From the NCBI RefSeq assembly GCF_030864355.1, contig NC_083395.1, forward strand, positions 2,046,001 through 2,110,000: a DNA stretch of 64,000 nucleotides, in the 5' to 3' direction. The position numbers and the translations under genes were made by a program. Under the pieces are notes generated by a model. That model did not search any database. It was given only the letters and a program-made list of their open reading frames with translations, and was not told where the DNA came from. Positions 42,694 to 53,699 of this stretch are shown here, piece by piece. Within the stretch, counting starts at the first letter, position 1, and the number at the start of each line of letters is the position of its first letter. Source of the stretch: Cutaneotrichosporon cavernicola. Lineage: Eukaryota > Basidiomycota > Tremellomycetes > Trichosporonales > Trichosporonaceae.

Positions 42694-45358
42694 TGTGTCG
42701 GAGATGGTCAACTGGCTAGTTGCACACGACGCCGAAGGGGTGTTGTGCAACGACTCTGGCCTTGGACACGAAGTTTCGAAAGCGATGTCTCAAAACTCAA
42801 ACGGCAACGTGACTCAAAGTGGACGCCAATTACTATTGTGGGAGAGTGGAGAGCGCACAGAGGTTTGATTGTGGTTCAAACCGCTGCAAGTGCTGGGAAC
42901 GAGGTTGACAGAGGTTGATCAAGGCAGTGTGATGCAGTGCCTTGTATGAGTCGTACGCAGCTGTCCGTGGCAAGGCAAGTCGTGCTGTGTGTGTGTGTAT
43001 AAGTTGGAGTGGTGATGGCGGAGGAGGTAGGGAAAGGGCGAGAGGAGGTTGGGGTTGGTGTTCGAGCGAGGTGATGTTTCGGAAGTGGATAGGGATCTCA
43101 AGTAGAAGGCGGATTGGATAGAAGAACAGAGGATAAGAGTCTAAGAGTTAAGAGACGAGGTGTGGATGACCTGGATGGGAGGATTGAGGATTGAGAGGAG
43201 ATGAGAATCGGGAGTAGGGTTGAATGTGTTGGTTGTTAGGTGTTGAGTTGATGATCAAAGGAGCCTGCGTGACAGAGTGAGGAGGGCCAGGAAGAGGGCA
43301 GTCAGGCAAGGATGACGACTAGTCTACTACGCAAAAGCAGAGGGAAGGAAGGGTGAGAGGCAAGAAGAGAGGACAGGAGGAGAGAGGAGAGAGGAGAGAG
43401 GTGAGAGGAGGGAATGAGGGGGGGGAAGGAGCGAGGAACGAAGGAGCGAGGTAGGGAGAGGTGAGGTGTGCGTGCTGGTTGGTGTGTTGGGTCAACAGGG
43501 TTAGGGGTGTACGGGTGTCGTACTAGGGGCGGTGCAACTCTCTGGCCTCTCAAACTCCAGCGCTGGATATACCGTACTGTTACACGCGCCAAACTCCCCT
43601 ACACCAGTAATCCAACCTTCAAACTGCTATTGTTTCCAACCTAATCAAATTGCCAATCAAAGGGTGTCAGCCAATTCTTATTGATTTATTGAGCGACTGC
43701 GTATTTACCATCTCGAAAGGCTTTTGAAACGTACGGCTCAAAGAGACTTGTAAGCCAAAGCACTTTCCCTGCTTGATGCATGCTAGTTGCCAGCTGCCCA
43801 GTTTGCAACTACCGCCTTGGCAGGGACTCTAATATACTGTAGTTCCGGATTGTAGAGTAGGCCAGTAAGGTACAGTAAGCATGAAACTTGGCACAACATG
43901 TCAAAGGTTTACTCCCCTCGACCCCAGCTTTCCGTTCTGTAGGGCTTTGTTTGAGAAGTCTCCTATCACTTAGCCGCCAATTAGCCAGTTGTATTCTAAA
44001 TCTGTTCCAAAATTAATTTTCATGTTATTTTCCTTTGATGTACTTGATAGCATTGATACCTTGATATAGCTTGATACTTGATGTCGAGAATACTAAGTGA
44101 AAACGTGGCTGGCAAGGGTTGTGGGGATGGACATTGGCCCAGTTTGAGGGGTCTACTGGGAGTGGTGCGAGTATGGCTTCAGAGGTGCAGAGCTTAAGAT
44201 CGAGAGAAAAGGAGATGCACTCGTCCGCCATGGCTGAAGCATGTGATCTTCATGCCAGTATTACCCTGTATATGGCCCTGCATGCCCTGTTACAGTCCCC
44301 CCGTACCCTTTTCCTCCGAATCCTCCCGTGATCCAGTGGCCGGTGGCCAGTGGCCGCTCCCTCTTGTTAGCTGCTGCGCTGTTATGCTGCGTAGCATCAG
44401 CTGTACGGGTGTAACTGTAGGTATATTATTCAAGCTGCACAGGCCGTTCCCCAATTGCCCTTAGAAGTCTCAGGGCTTCAGGATTGAGGGTCATCCAAGC
44501 ATCCAGGGTGGTCATTCCTACTAGCCATTATACTGTAGGTATCACTCCGTTGGATTATGGATTGCCACGTTGCCAGCTGATTGCTTGCATGTGAATATGT
44601 GAATGAATGTGACTGTCTCTCATACTGTGAATAAACAACACGATGATTAGCCCTAAACTTCCCATGTCCCTTTTACTAACCAACTGCAGCATACGGCCGG
44701 GGGGGGGGGGGGGGGGGTAATTGCTGAGTTAGGTTTACAATCCTTTAGAGTAGATGGTAATATGCTTGCTTGAGTCTCGTGAGAACCCAAGACCACACCT
44801 GCTCGTCACCGAATTCACGAACGAGCTTGGCGACTGGTCCGCACATTCTGCACATGATGCGTTCCCATTGCAAGTCATCTAATGGTCTGCGGATCTGCAG
44901 TTCGGCTCCAGGCTGGGTTTACCGTCGTGTAGGGCCTGCAATCACCAGGACAAAGCTGTGTAACAGTGCAGTGGGCATGGGGATTTATTAACCCCACCGA
45001 GTAATGTATTCCAGCCCCGACGCAACGTCGCAAGCTGCAAGGGCTGCACAGTGAGTGGTGTTGGCATAGTTTGCCAATACCCTCTCCTGCCATGAATTCC
45101 AATTCTCCAAGTCGTTGACAGTGTGCATCTGTTCCGTGGTCGCACTTGTTCCGCGAAAGAGGTCTAAGTATGCTTAACGTATCTATTTTTCAACATTACT
45201 ATTCGATTAATCCTATATTCACGTGGTCCCAACACGCGTCGTCCAGCCATGCCAGCCATGTCAGCGAACGTCGTCATTATTGTTAACGGTAGACGACCTC
45301 AGGCTGCCTTCAAGTGTCCATCATCTCGTTTCCTCAATCCAACCTCCAAGCCCACGTC
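42694..45358. promoter_or_regulatory. 2.7 kb gene-free interval, divergent KRE6 and RPN6
   Basis: The longest non-coding stretch in the window. It holds a GA-rich purine tract (about 43369-43440), a run of 19 G residues (44699-44717) and AT-rich DNA around 43600-44100. I saw no protein-like frame, tRNA, rRNA or transposon signal. It presumably contains two promoters and could hide a non-coding RNA. Confidence 0.5.
44699..44717 (+). repeat. Poly-G homopolymer of 19 bases
   Basis: An uninterrupted run of 19 G in the middle of the gene-free interval. Such length is prone to sequencing and assembly error, so the exact count is uncertain. Confidence 0.8.
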
Positions 45359-47045
45359 ATGACCATCCAGACTCAAGGCTTGAGCACTGCGCGCCAGTTG
45401 GAGCAGGCCAACGGGCTCCGGCAGTCCGACCCAGCTGCAGCAGAGGCGGGTTATCGCTCGGTGCTGTCCAAGCAGACCAGTGAGTGATGAGATCTTGCTT
45501 GGCTTACCTCCACAGCCGATGAGCAGGAGCTCAAGGACCAAGAGACAGCTCTCCTCAAACTGGGATCGCTGTATCGTGACGGGAAGTAAGTCGTACGGCG
45601 TTGTTGTCTGCTGACCGCCAGGAAGATGAACGAACTTGCGCAACTGGTCGTTGACTCGCGTGGATACATGTCCACAGTGGCCAAGGCCAAGACGGCAAAG
45701 CTCAGTGAGTCGGCCATGCCTATGAATATTTCTCCTCGCTGACACGTACCTTTCAGTCCGTGCTCTGATCGACCTCTTCCCTCCTTCCTCACGCGAGCTC
45801 CAAATGCAGGTCACGAGTGAGAACATCGAGTGGGCCAGGAAGGAGAAGCGCGTCTTCCTGCGTCAGAGTCTTGAAATCAAGCTTGTTGCTCTGTGAGTCT
45901 TGAGGACTGCGGTTACTGACTCTTTCTCCAGCCACATCGATGCGCAGAATTATCGCCAGGCGCTTACCATGACTGAGGAGTTGCTCAAGGAGCTCAAGCA
46001 GCTTGACGACAAGATCATTCTCACAGAGGTTTTCCTTCTGGAATCGCGTGCCGCCCATGCCATCCAGAACCTTCCTCGCTCAAAGGTACGTGATGAGCAC
46101 CCTGGCACCTTGTTGACAAGACCAGGCCGCCCTGACTTCGGCGCGCACGACTGCCAATTCGATCTACTGTCCTCCTATCCTGCAGGCGCAACTTGACTTG
46201 CAGGCGGGCGCTCTTAATGCGGACGACAAGGACTATAAGACTGGGTACTCGTACTTCTTCGAAGCGTTCGAGGGTTTCATTCAGGTTGACGAGAACGACC
46301 CAAGGGCACTCAGCTCTCTCAAGTACATGTTGCTCTGCAAGATTATGATGGGACTGGTGAGTTATTTATCCCAGATTCTCCTGACTTTTTCAGCCCGACG
46401 ACGTCACGGCGCTTCTGACTATGAAGTCGGCGGCACGTTTTGCTGGCAAGGACCTGGATGCTATGAAGGCAGTGGCTCGTGCTCAAACGGAGCGGAGTCT
46501 GGAGATGTTCAAGACGACTCTCCAGGACTACCAAGATCGTGAGCAAAGGAGACTCGTTATCCACGATTGACGCATATCAGAACTCCACAAGGACCCCCTC
46601 ATCCGGTCCCATCTTTCTGCGCTGTATGACACGCTCTTGGAGCAGAACCTCCTTCGTGTCATTGAGCCGTACTCGTCAGTCGAGCTGTCGTGGATCGCGC
46701 ACGAAGTTGGTCAAGGGCGCGATGTCGTTGAGGAAAAGTAAGTGCAGTCTTGTGACCCTGTTAGGCTGATAGCCAGGTTGAGCCAGATGATCCTCGACCA
46801 GGTATTCTTTGGCGTCTTGAACGAGAAGGCTGGGACTCTGGAAGTCTTTGGGGAAATGCAGTCTGAAGTGAGTCCATTTGAAATGTGGGCGTCGAATGTG
46901 CTAACGAGCAGGGTCTGCTCAGCGGAGCGTACGACACGATGAAGCAGATGGGGAGCGTTATCCAAGCCCTCTATGAGAAGGTAAGGCTTGACAGGCTTTT
47001 GATCCCATGTGCAAGGCTAATGTTCAGGCGACGAGCTTATCCTAG
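45359..47045 (+). CDS. RPN6: 26S proteasome lid subunit Rpn6 (PCI)
   Basis: Lid subunit that braces the 19S particle against the 20S core. Eleven exons: 45359-45479, 45516-45585, 45622-45704, 45757-45892, 45932-46085, 46126-46356, 46394-46538, 46581-46737, 46777-46867, 46912-46980, 47028-47045 (424 aa). The helical repeats include [100 protein letters not shown] and [12 protein letters not shown]. The PCI domain follows, with [20 protein letters not shown], then [20 protein letters not shown] and [20 protein letters not shown]. The length equals the family norm (about 420-435 aa). Confidence 0.94.
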
Positions 47046-47417
47046 ACGACAAGGAGCGATTGTGGTTCAGTAGGTGACTGGCGATGTGGTACATTCCTCT
47101 GTAGATGAGACGACGATGACAACCTGGTATGGGGGCTACTGTCGGTGCTGCATCTATCTGCATGGGACTGGAAGATGTCGCCACGTGGGTTTGGTTCCAG
47201 TGCAGGATGAGCAAATGACAACGAGGTTGCAAGGATGGGGCTCCATGATACCAAGGTTCCAAGGTTGTGCTCTGCGCTTTGACATTCCTCCTCTTACCAC
47301 TCCAACTCGTCAGCGACTGACGACTCTTTCATCTGCTCACACCAATCACCATCTTTTCTATACGTGTCTCTCTTCAAACGCTCCTATTTGCCTTTTATCC
47401 ATCAACACCAATACACC
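47046..47417. promoter_or_regulatory. Interval between RPN6 and ATG7
   Basis: About 370 bp between genes on the same strand. The last ~120 bp are C/T-rich and end in a CACCAAT-like leader before the ATG7 start. Nothing else was recognised. Confidence 0.45.
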
Positions 47418-49869
47418 ATGACAACGCTACAATTTCAGCCATTGCAGTCCCAGCCAACGCCAGAGTTCTGGGCATCTCTGACTGCCCTCAAGCTCGACAA
47501 GCTTGGGCTGGACGACTCCGTTCTGCCCATCCACGCGATTGTCGATGAGGGTCGTCAAATCTCCACTCCTGGGTCTCACCACCAGACGAAAAACGCCCAG
47601 GATCATAGCCTGCAGCACTATGTTCATGGTGGTGTTCTGCTGTCGGCAACTGCCTTTGAGGAGCTAAATGTCACGACGTGAGATAGGTCTGCCGCCATCC
47701 TATCGCTCACTGACACCAGGGCAAACCAACACTCCATGGTCTTCAAAGGCGAGTTCAAAAACTTCAACACACTCGAGGAGTTTCGTTCTCCGCAAGCCAA
47801 AAAAGCGCTATTTGACTCGATGGTGGCGCGAGTGGGTGTTTCATTGGGGAGCCTGCTGGTGGATTACTCACACGTAGATGATCGAGTCGTTTACAACCGA
47901 TCAGCCCATCTTGAACAGCTTCCTCATGTTTGCATTTGCCGACCTCAAAAAGTACAGCTATCACTATCGCTTTGCATTCCCGGCGCTGGTCTCCAAACCT
48001 GCCTGGCTAGTCGAGGGCGGGTTTAGGCAGGCCGAGAGAATGGTATTTGCTGCGTAGAGTCCTCCTGGCTAATGTGCAGGATGTTGATGAAGTTCGCGCG
48101 CTCGTGGCTCATGATTCCGACTTCTCAGTCAAGAATTTGGATGCGTTTATCGTGAAGGGTACTCCAGGGCAGCGTCAACTTGCGCCCATCACACAAGCCA
48201 AAGCTTTCTTTGACGGCATTCCTGATAAAGAGGTACGGTGCGCGTTCTGCCGTGTCGCTGACTCGCCAGAGAATGGTCGTCTTCCATGACCCGTCAGCTC
48301 TTCCCAACAACCCGGGATGGCCGTTGCGCAACGCCCTCTACTTCTTACAAGTGCACCAGGGCATTTCCGCCGTCAACGTCCTCTGTCTCCGTCAAGGCGA
48401 AGCCAGTCTCGTGGGAAGCGTGTCGACTGCCGATTCTGGTGACCCGCACGCCAAGCCACAGGCAGTTGGATGGGAGCGCGACCATAACGGGGCCTTGGCG
48501 AGCAAACGAGCAGACCTTGGAGCCTCTCTTGACCCAGCTCGGTGAGATCACCAGATAATCCGAAAAGCTGATAGCAGTCTCGCCGAGCAGGCCGTCGATT
48601 TAAACCTGAAGCTGATGCGCTGGCGAATTATGCCGGAACTCGATCTGGACAAGGTGGCATCAACACGGTGTCTGCTCTTAGGGGCGGGTACACTGGGATG
48701 TTACGTCGCGCGCGCCCTCATGGTAAGCGTGATCTCAGCACTCCTGTCATCCGAGGGCTTACTTGAAGGGATGGGGCATTAGAACAATCACATTTGTCGA
48801 CTCGGCCCGAGTGTCATTCTCCAACCCTGTGCGACAGCCCCTGTTTCGATTTGAGGACTGTCTTGATGGAGGCAAGCCTAAGGCTGCATGTGCTGCGGGG
48901 CGGCTGAGGGAGATCTTTCCTTCGATGGTAGGTTTTCGTCGTTCGGTCCGCTCCAGCTTTTAACGCCAGAATGCTATAGGACACTCGTTCACGATTCCCA
49001 TGCCTGGGCACCCAGTTGGTGACAGAGAGACGGCTCATGATGCCAAGGACAGTGTAGAGCTCTTGGAGCGTCTCATCTCTGAGCATGACGTCGTTTTCCT
49101 CCTGATGGACTCTCGGGAGTCCCGCTGGCTGCCGACGTTGATCGCCGCGAGCCAGGGCAAACTCGTCATCAATGCTGCTCTCGGCTTCGATAGCTACCTT
49201 GTGATGCGTCACGGTGTTGGGGCGTTCGAGAGCCACTCGAAACGTTTGGGCTGCTATTTTTGCAACGACATCGTCGCGCCGGTGGACGTAAGGATCTTGT
49301 GCAGCACCGATGCTGACTATACCCAGTCCTTGACGGACCGCACTCTGGATCAAATGTGTACAGTCACTCGCCCCGGCATTGCGCCTATCGCTGCGGCGTC
49401 AGCTGTCGAGTTACTTGCGGCCGTCATTCAGCATCCTCTTGGGTGAGTAACGCCAATGCAGACTTACTACGATCATGCTCCTGACGATTGCTAACGATCA
49501 GGCGAGGTGCCCCCGCCGAGCGGCCGGGCAATGTTATCTCGGAAACTCAACCGGGCTCTCCCCTTGGACCAGTGCCTCATCAGCTCCGGGGTGCTCTCCG
49601 CCAATGGAACACATCTATTGTGGAAGGTTATGCGTTCGAGCGCTGCACGGCTTGCAGCGAGAAGGTGAGCAGTTCTGAGACTATGTGCTAAGGGAATCTA
49701 GGTAGTTGCAGCCTATCAGGACGGTGGAGTTGAGTTCCTCTACAGAGTGTTTAACGAACAAGGCTTGCTAGAAAAGGTAACTGGGCTGGACAAGCTGTAC
49801 GAGGAGGCGGAGGCGGCACTGGACAGTGTCGACTGGGAAGAAGGAAGTGATACTTCGACTTCGTTGTAG
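47418..49869 (+). CDS. ATG7: Atg7, E1-like enzyme of autophagy
   Basis: Activates Atg8 and Atg12 and hands them to Atg3 and Atg10. Eleven exons: 47418-47677, 47720-47831, 47878-48042, 48080-48232, 48270-48541, 48578-48722, 48769-48927, 48970-49287, 49327-49442, 49502-49664, 49702-49869 (676 aa). The N-terminal domain has [17 protein letters not shown] and [20 protein letters not shown]. Next are [13 protein letters not shown] and [20 protein letters not shown]. The E1 fold has [20 protein letters not shown] (nucleotide loop about 356-361), [20 protein letters not shown] and the catalytic Cys in [13 protein letters not shown] (about 539). The C-terminus has [20 protein letters not shown] with a zinc-site CxxC. 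Intron 8 (42 nt) is a multiple of three without stops; its removal restores [10 protein letters not shown]. Confidence 0.94.
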
Positions 49870-50088
49870 GATGAGTGTGGGGAGGCAGTGGTATGCGTTA
49901 CGTAATGTTTTGTACAGTTTGATCCCGTCTCTGCGTTTCATGTAAACAAAGCCAGGCGCGTCCAGTTTGAGTTGATGCATTCCCATTCCCATCAACTCGC
50001 CACCTCCCATTCTCATCGTCACCATCACGATACACTCGACGCTCAATCGCTCGCTCTACAACCGCAACCCTTTAGCTCCCCACACTCC

Positions 50089-52396
50089 ATGTATTCACGG
50101 CGGCGAACGTTGACTTCAACCGGCCCTGCTGGTAACACGGCCATGCCTGCAAACCCCGCCGCCCTGCCAACTTCAATAAGGAAGCCTCCTGTTCGAAGCA
50201 GCGGGCTGCCGCGTGCATCCATGGCGTCGCATCCGTATGCTCCTCTCGCTCGTTTGTCGAGTGCCGTGGGCGACGGCCCCAATCAAAAGCGACGGAGCAT
50301 GATGCCCCCAAGCCGTCCGGCCGATGGCTTTCTTTCGGCGAGCGCGAACCGCAGCGACGGAGCTTCGAATGGCAAAACGCCTCAGCCGGGACGTGCCCTT
50401 ACTAGGTATGTGGTCATTTTATAATCCAGTTGACGCTCAGTACTCGTCGATCGTCTGCTTTTGGCCCGACTGGTGGGCGTCAATCAACCCTCGCGCCCTC
50501 GTACGGATCCCACACGTTCAAGGATCCCCGCCCAGTCAAGGTCCCCACTTTTACCAGCCAGTGCAAAGAGAACATTGCAGGGTACCTGGCCAGTTGTCGG
50601 GCACAGTTATCATTGAGCGCAAATTGGCAGGCCTCGCCTACGGCTCGCGAGTTCCAAGATCTCTTCCGCTTCCTCGCTACCGGGCTTGTTGGCCCGAACT
50701 ATCCATGGGGAAAGAGTTTTGAGAAAGACTGCTTGTCCATCTTGCGCGACCTTCACTATCCCGTTCTCGACACCCTCAGCAAGACCGCTGTCACGGCCCC
50801 TGGCAGTCACCAATCTTGGCCTCTCATCCTCGCCATGCTCGACTGGATGGTAGGATTGTGCAAAGTGGGTTTCCAACGGCACCTGTAGTTACTGACGCGT
50901 GTTACAGGCGCAACAGCGTTGGCAAGATCCTGCATCAGTGTCTGATTCCCTTCTCTGCCGGGCAAGTGAACTGTCTCTTCAGCATCCCCAGCTTGAAGAG
51001 CGATTGTTCTGGGACTTTGTTTCCGAAACATACACAGAGTGGTTCGAGAGTGACGTCGAGGAATTTGGACCTGCTCAGCGACTGCTGGAGGAAGCGTACG
51101 GTGAGCGGCAGTGAGTGACGTTTACTGATCGTTCAGAAAAGATTTCGGCGTCATCTGTTGAAGAATGTGACCGGCTGGAGCGTGAGATTGGGGAGAGGGA
51201 AACCGAACTCCGACTCCTCCAAAGTGACGATGTGAGGTTACTGTGCGGTCATTGCTGATGGCCTCTAGTCTCCTATCAAGATGATTGATGAAGAGTATGA
51301 GCGGTTCATGAGCGACAAGCTCAAGTTCGACAACTTTATTGAGAAGCACCGCGAGAAAGTCGACAACCTCAACCATAGGATCGAAGGAGTGGGTGGGGCG
51401 ATAATGGACCTCGGTGAGTGACGGCGCTCTTTTGGTGTTGGGCTAACTCGCAAGTCCAGCGAACTGCCACGACCCGCCAGCATCTTGCCAATGTCGAAGC
51501 CGAGGTTGCTGCGCAGAATTTGTCACCAGATGAGATCAGTCGCATGCAACACGACAAGGTTGCCCTCACACAGCAACTGCAGGACATAGGTAACAAGATC
51601 GCAGAGGCCAAGCGTCTATGTCACGACCAGGAGATGCGCGCAACACATTGTATGGATGAGTGCGACAAACACCTCGATGCCTACGACCGTCTCGGGGGCA
51701 GAATCGGCACGTTGGGGGTCGCCGCCGACCCTTTGCCATCCAGCTTTGTTCGCGTCGACTATTCACTCAACATGCATCTTGGCGCCGAAGATGCTCAAGC
51801 GATTCTGCAGAGTGGGCGCTCAAAACTGGAGACCATTCGGCCTGCCTTGGACAGCTACGCCCAAGGGTCGCGTGGCCAGGTTGACAAGCTTTGTGAAGAG
51901 GAAACAACGCTCGAGCGGAGGCATCAAGACTTGATGGAGAGCGTCGACAACAAGCGCGAGGAGGTAGTTCGGCGGCAGATTCGGTATGACAAGGAACGCA
52001 AGCAGGTCGACGAGCAGAGGGAGGTGAGTTGCCACGCATACCAGCCGAGCAGAAGCTTATGGTCAAAGATGCTCAAGGAGGAGAAGAGTGAGCACGGGAT
52101 GGCCATATCCAATCTTGAAGCGGAAGTCAGGGGGAATGGTTTGCCTCAAGGCGGGGTGGTGCAGGCCAAGGCTCGCCTGGACAGGTCAAAGATGGTGTAA
52201 GTTGGTTTGGCTACGTGGCAATAGTATGGCGGTTAACACAGTGTGCAGGTTCGATAGCTTGCTACAGAAGACTCAGCAGCTCCAGGTACAAGCCCTCACT
52301 GAACTCCTCGGTCACGTCGAGGCCATATCGTCGTGCAAAAGTCGCACTGAGGAGAGTCTCGAGTCGGTGATGCGCTTTGCTGAGCGGCAAGACTGA
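50089..52396 (+). CDS. NDC80: Ndc80/Hec1 outer-kinetochore protein
   Basis: Microtubule-binding subunit of the Ndc80 complex. Seven exons, 50089-50405, 50441-50864, 50908-51100, 51137-51231, 51269-51413, 51455-52196, 52249-52396 (687 aa). The basic disordered N-tail (MYSRRRTLTSTGPAG onward) precedes the calponin-homology domain. That domain shows DPRPVKVPTFTSQCKENIAG, PTAREFQDLFRFLATGLVGP, YPVLDTLSKTAVTAPGSHQS and WPLILAMLDWMVGLCKAQQR. Long coiled coil fills the rest, including MIDEEYERFMSDKLKFDNFI, RTATTRQHLANVEAEVAAQN and LSPDEISRMQHDK, with the end helix LLQKTQQLQVQALTELLGHV. An in-frame ATG at 49975 would add a His-rich 38 residues; the 50089 start resembles other Ndc80 N-tails. A possible extra 45-nt in-frame intron lies at 52024-52068. 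Confidence 0.9.
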
Positions 52397-53699
52397 CGGA
52401 GTTGTGAGGCGTACATGTGATGTTGTTGGCAGAGATTATGTATGTGCGATAGTATGCCAGGGTGGCTTGTACATGAATTACTACTGACGCGTCACTTCAT
52501 CCAATCCCAACCGGCAGCCCTAGCAAGCCCTGAGCACCAACCCTAGGGTTATGATTAATCCTAACCCATATAGAAATATTGTAATGGCGGTAAGTGTAAT
52601 GTTAGCAGACTGTCTGGTGTGTTCTCATGTGCCTCTCCCTGCGCCTGCACCAACGCTCTGCGCAGCACAATGGGCTTGAGCTCGTCTAATATGTGCTACA
52701 GTTCCCAACCTGGTCCTCTCTCACTCACTTTTGGCCACCTCCACAATGAGCTTGTGGTGAAGCTTGGGATCAAGTGTCAGCTGCGGTTTGCCAACATGTG
52801 CAGATACGATGATGTACCCGATGCACTTTGTTGGATAGGCCATTGGGTTAACTGGGTTTTACTGGCAAGGACCAGCGACCGTGGCAACGTGGCAAACGTT
52901 GGGCCATTGAGGCTCACGAGGGCAATGAGCCATGGACCAAAGGCAAAAGCCCTTGGTCACTTTCCTCACTTTTCCCCCCCTTGTCTGTTTAACCTGTAGC
53001 CCTTGGTTAGCTTACGTACTTATGTGTAGTTGTCCAACATCCTACCCCCCCTCCCACCCCACCACCTACCCCACTATCTCCTCACCTCCCCCTGATCCAC
53101 GCTCTCTCCCCCCCCCCTCCCCTATTCCCCCTAGTTTACCCTATTGCTCCGAGCTCCCGCTTGGCCGCGTGGCAATAGTGTTAGACCTGATCAAGAATGC
53201 AAGACTGAGACACGATGGACCATGCCATAACACGCGCTTTACACACGCACGCGCCCATGAACCCAATCCAATCCACTTTCTATCCACTCTAATACTATTC
53301 CTATCCTTCATCTCTTCTCCTTCTCGCTTGTCTTACTCTCTGTTAGCCATTTCTCCACTCGTCCCCCCCCCCCCCTCTCCCTTCTACGCTTCTACCCTTT
53401 CACCCTTCCACCACTCCCTCCCTTCCTCCCTTCCTCTCTATCTCATCCCTCTCAGCCTCGACTATTACGACTCTGCACGGTTCCCCAAGTGCCCAACCAG
53501 CCGCATCTGCCCGTCAACCCCTCCCTCGTCGCGCGTGCTTACTGGCTTCAACAGTCGCTCATCGCTCAACAACCCAGTATCTTGACATTGGTACTGCCGT
53601 CGTTCTACCTCTGTTGTCGTCTTTTGACAACCCTTTTACGACTGCTAACCCTTTCCCGCCTCTCGCTCCTGCAACCAGTTTCCATCGCTCGTTGTCCCA
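52397..53699. promoter_or_regulatory. 1.3 kb gene-free interval upstream of MYO2
   Basis: No supported gene. The second half (about 52970-53480) is strongly pyrimidine-rich, with several C homopolymers (for example near 53109-53118 and 53366-53376), typical of a long fungal promoter/leader. Direct CCTAAC/AACCCTA-like motifs near 52540-52570 are too few to call telomeric. Confidence 0.5.

Noticed and set aside
52535..52575. Telomere-like CCCTAAC repeats
   Set aside because: Only two or three degenerate copies amid ordinary intergenic DNA; not an array.
42694..53699. Additional pheromone genes in the larger intergenic gaps
   Set aside because: I looked for short frames with a hydrophobic/aromatic start and a CAAX end in both strands of the main gaps and saw none convincing; an exhaustive scan was not possible by eye.
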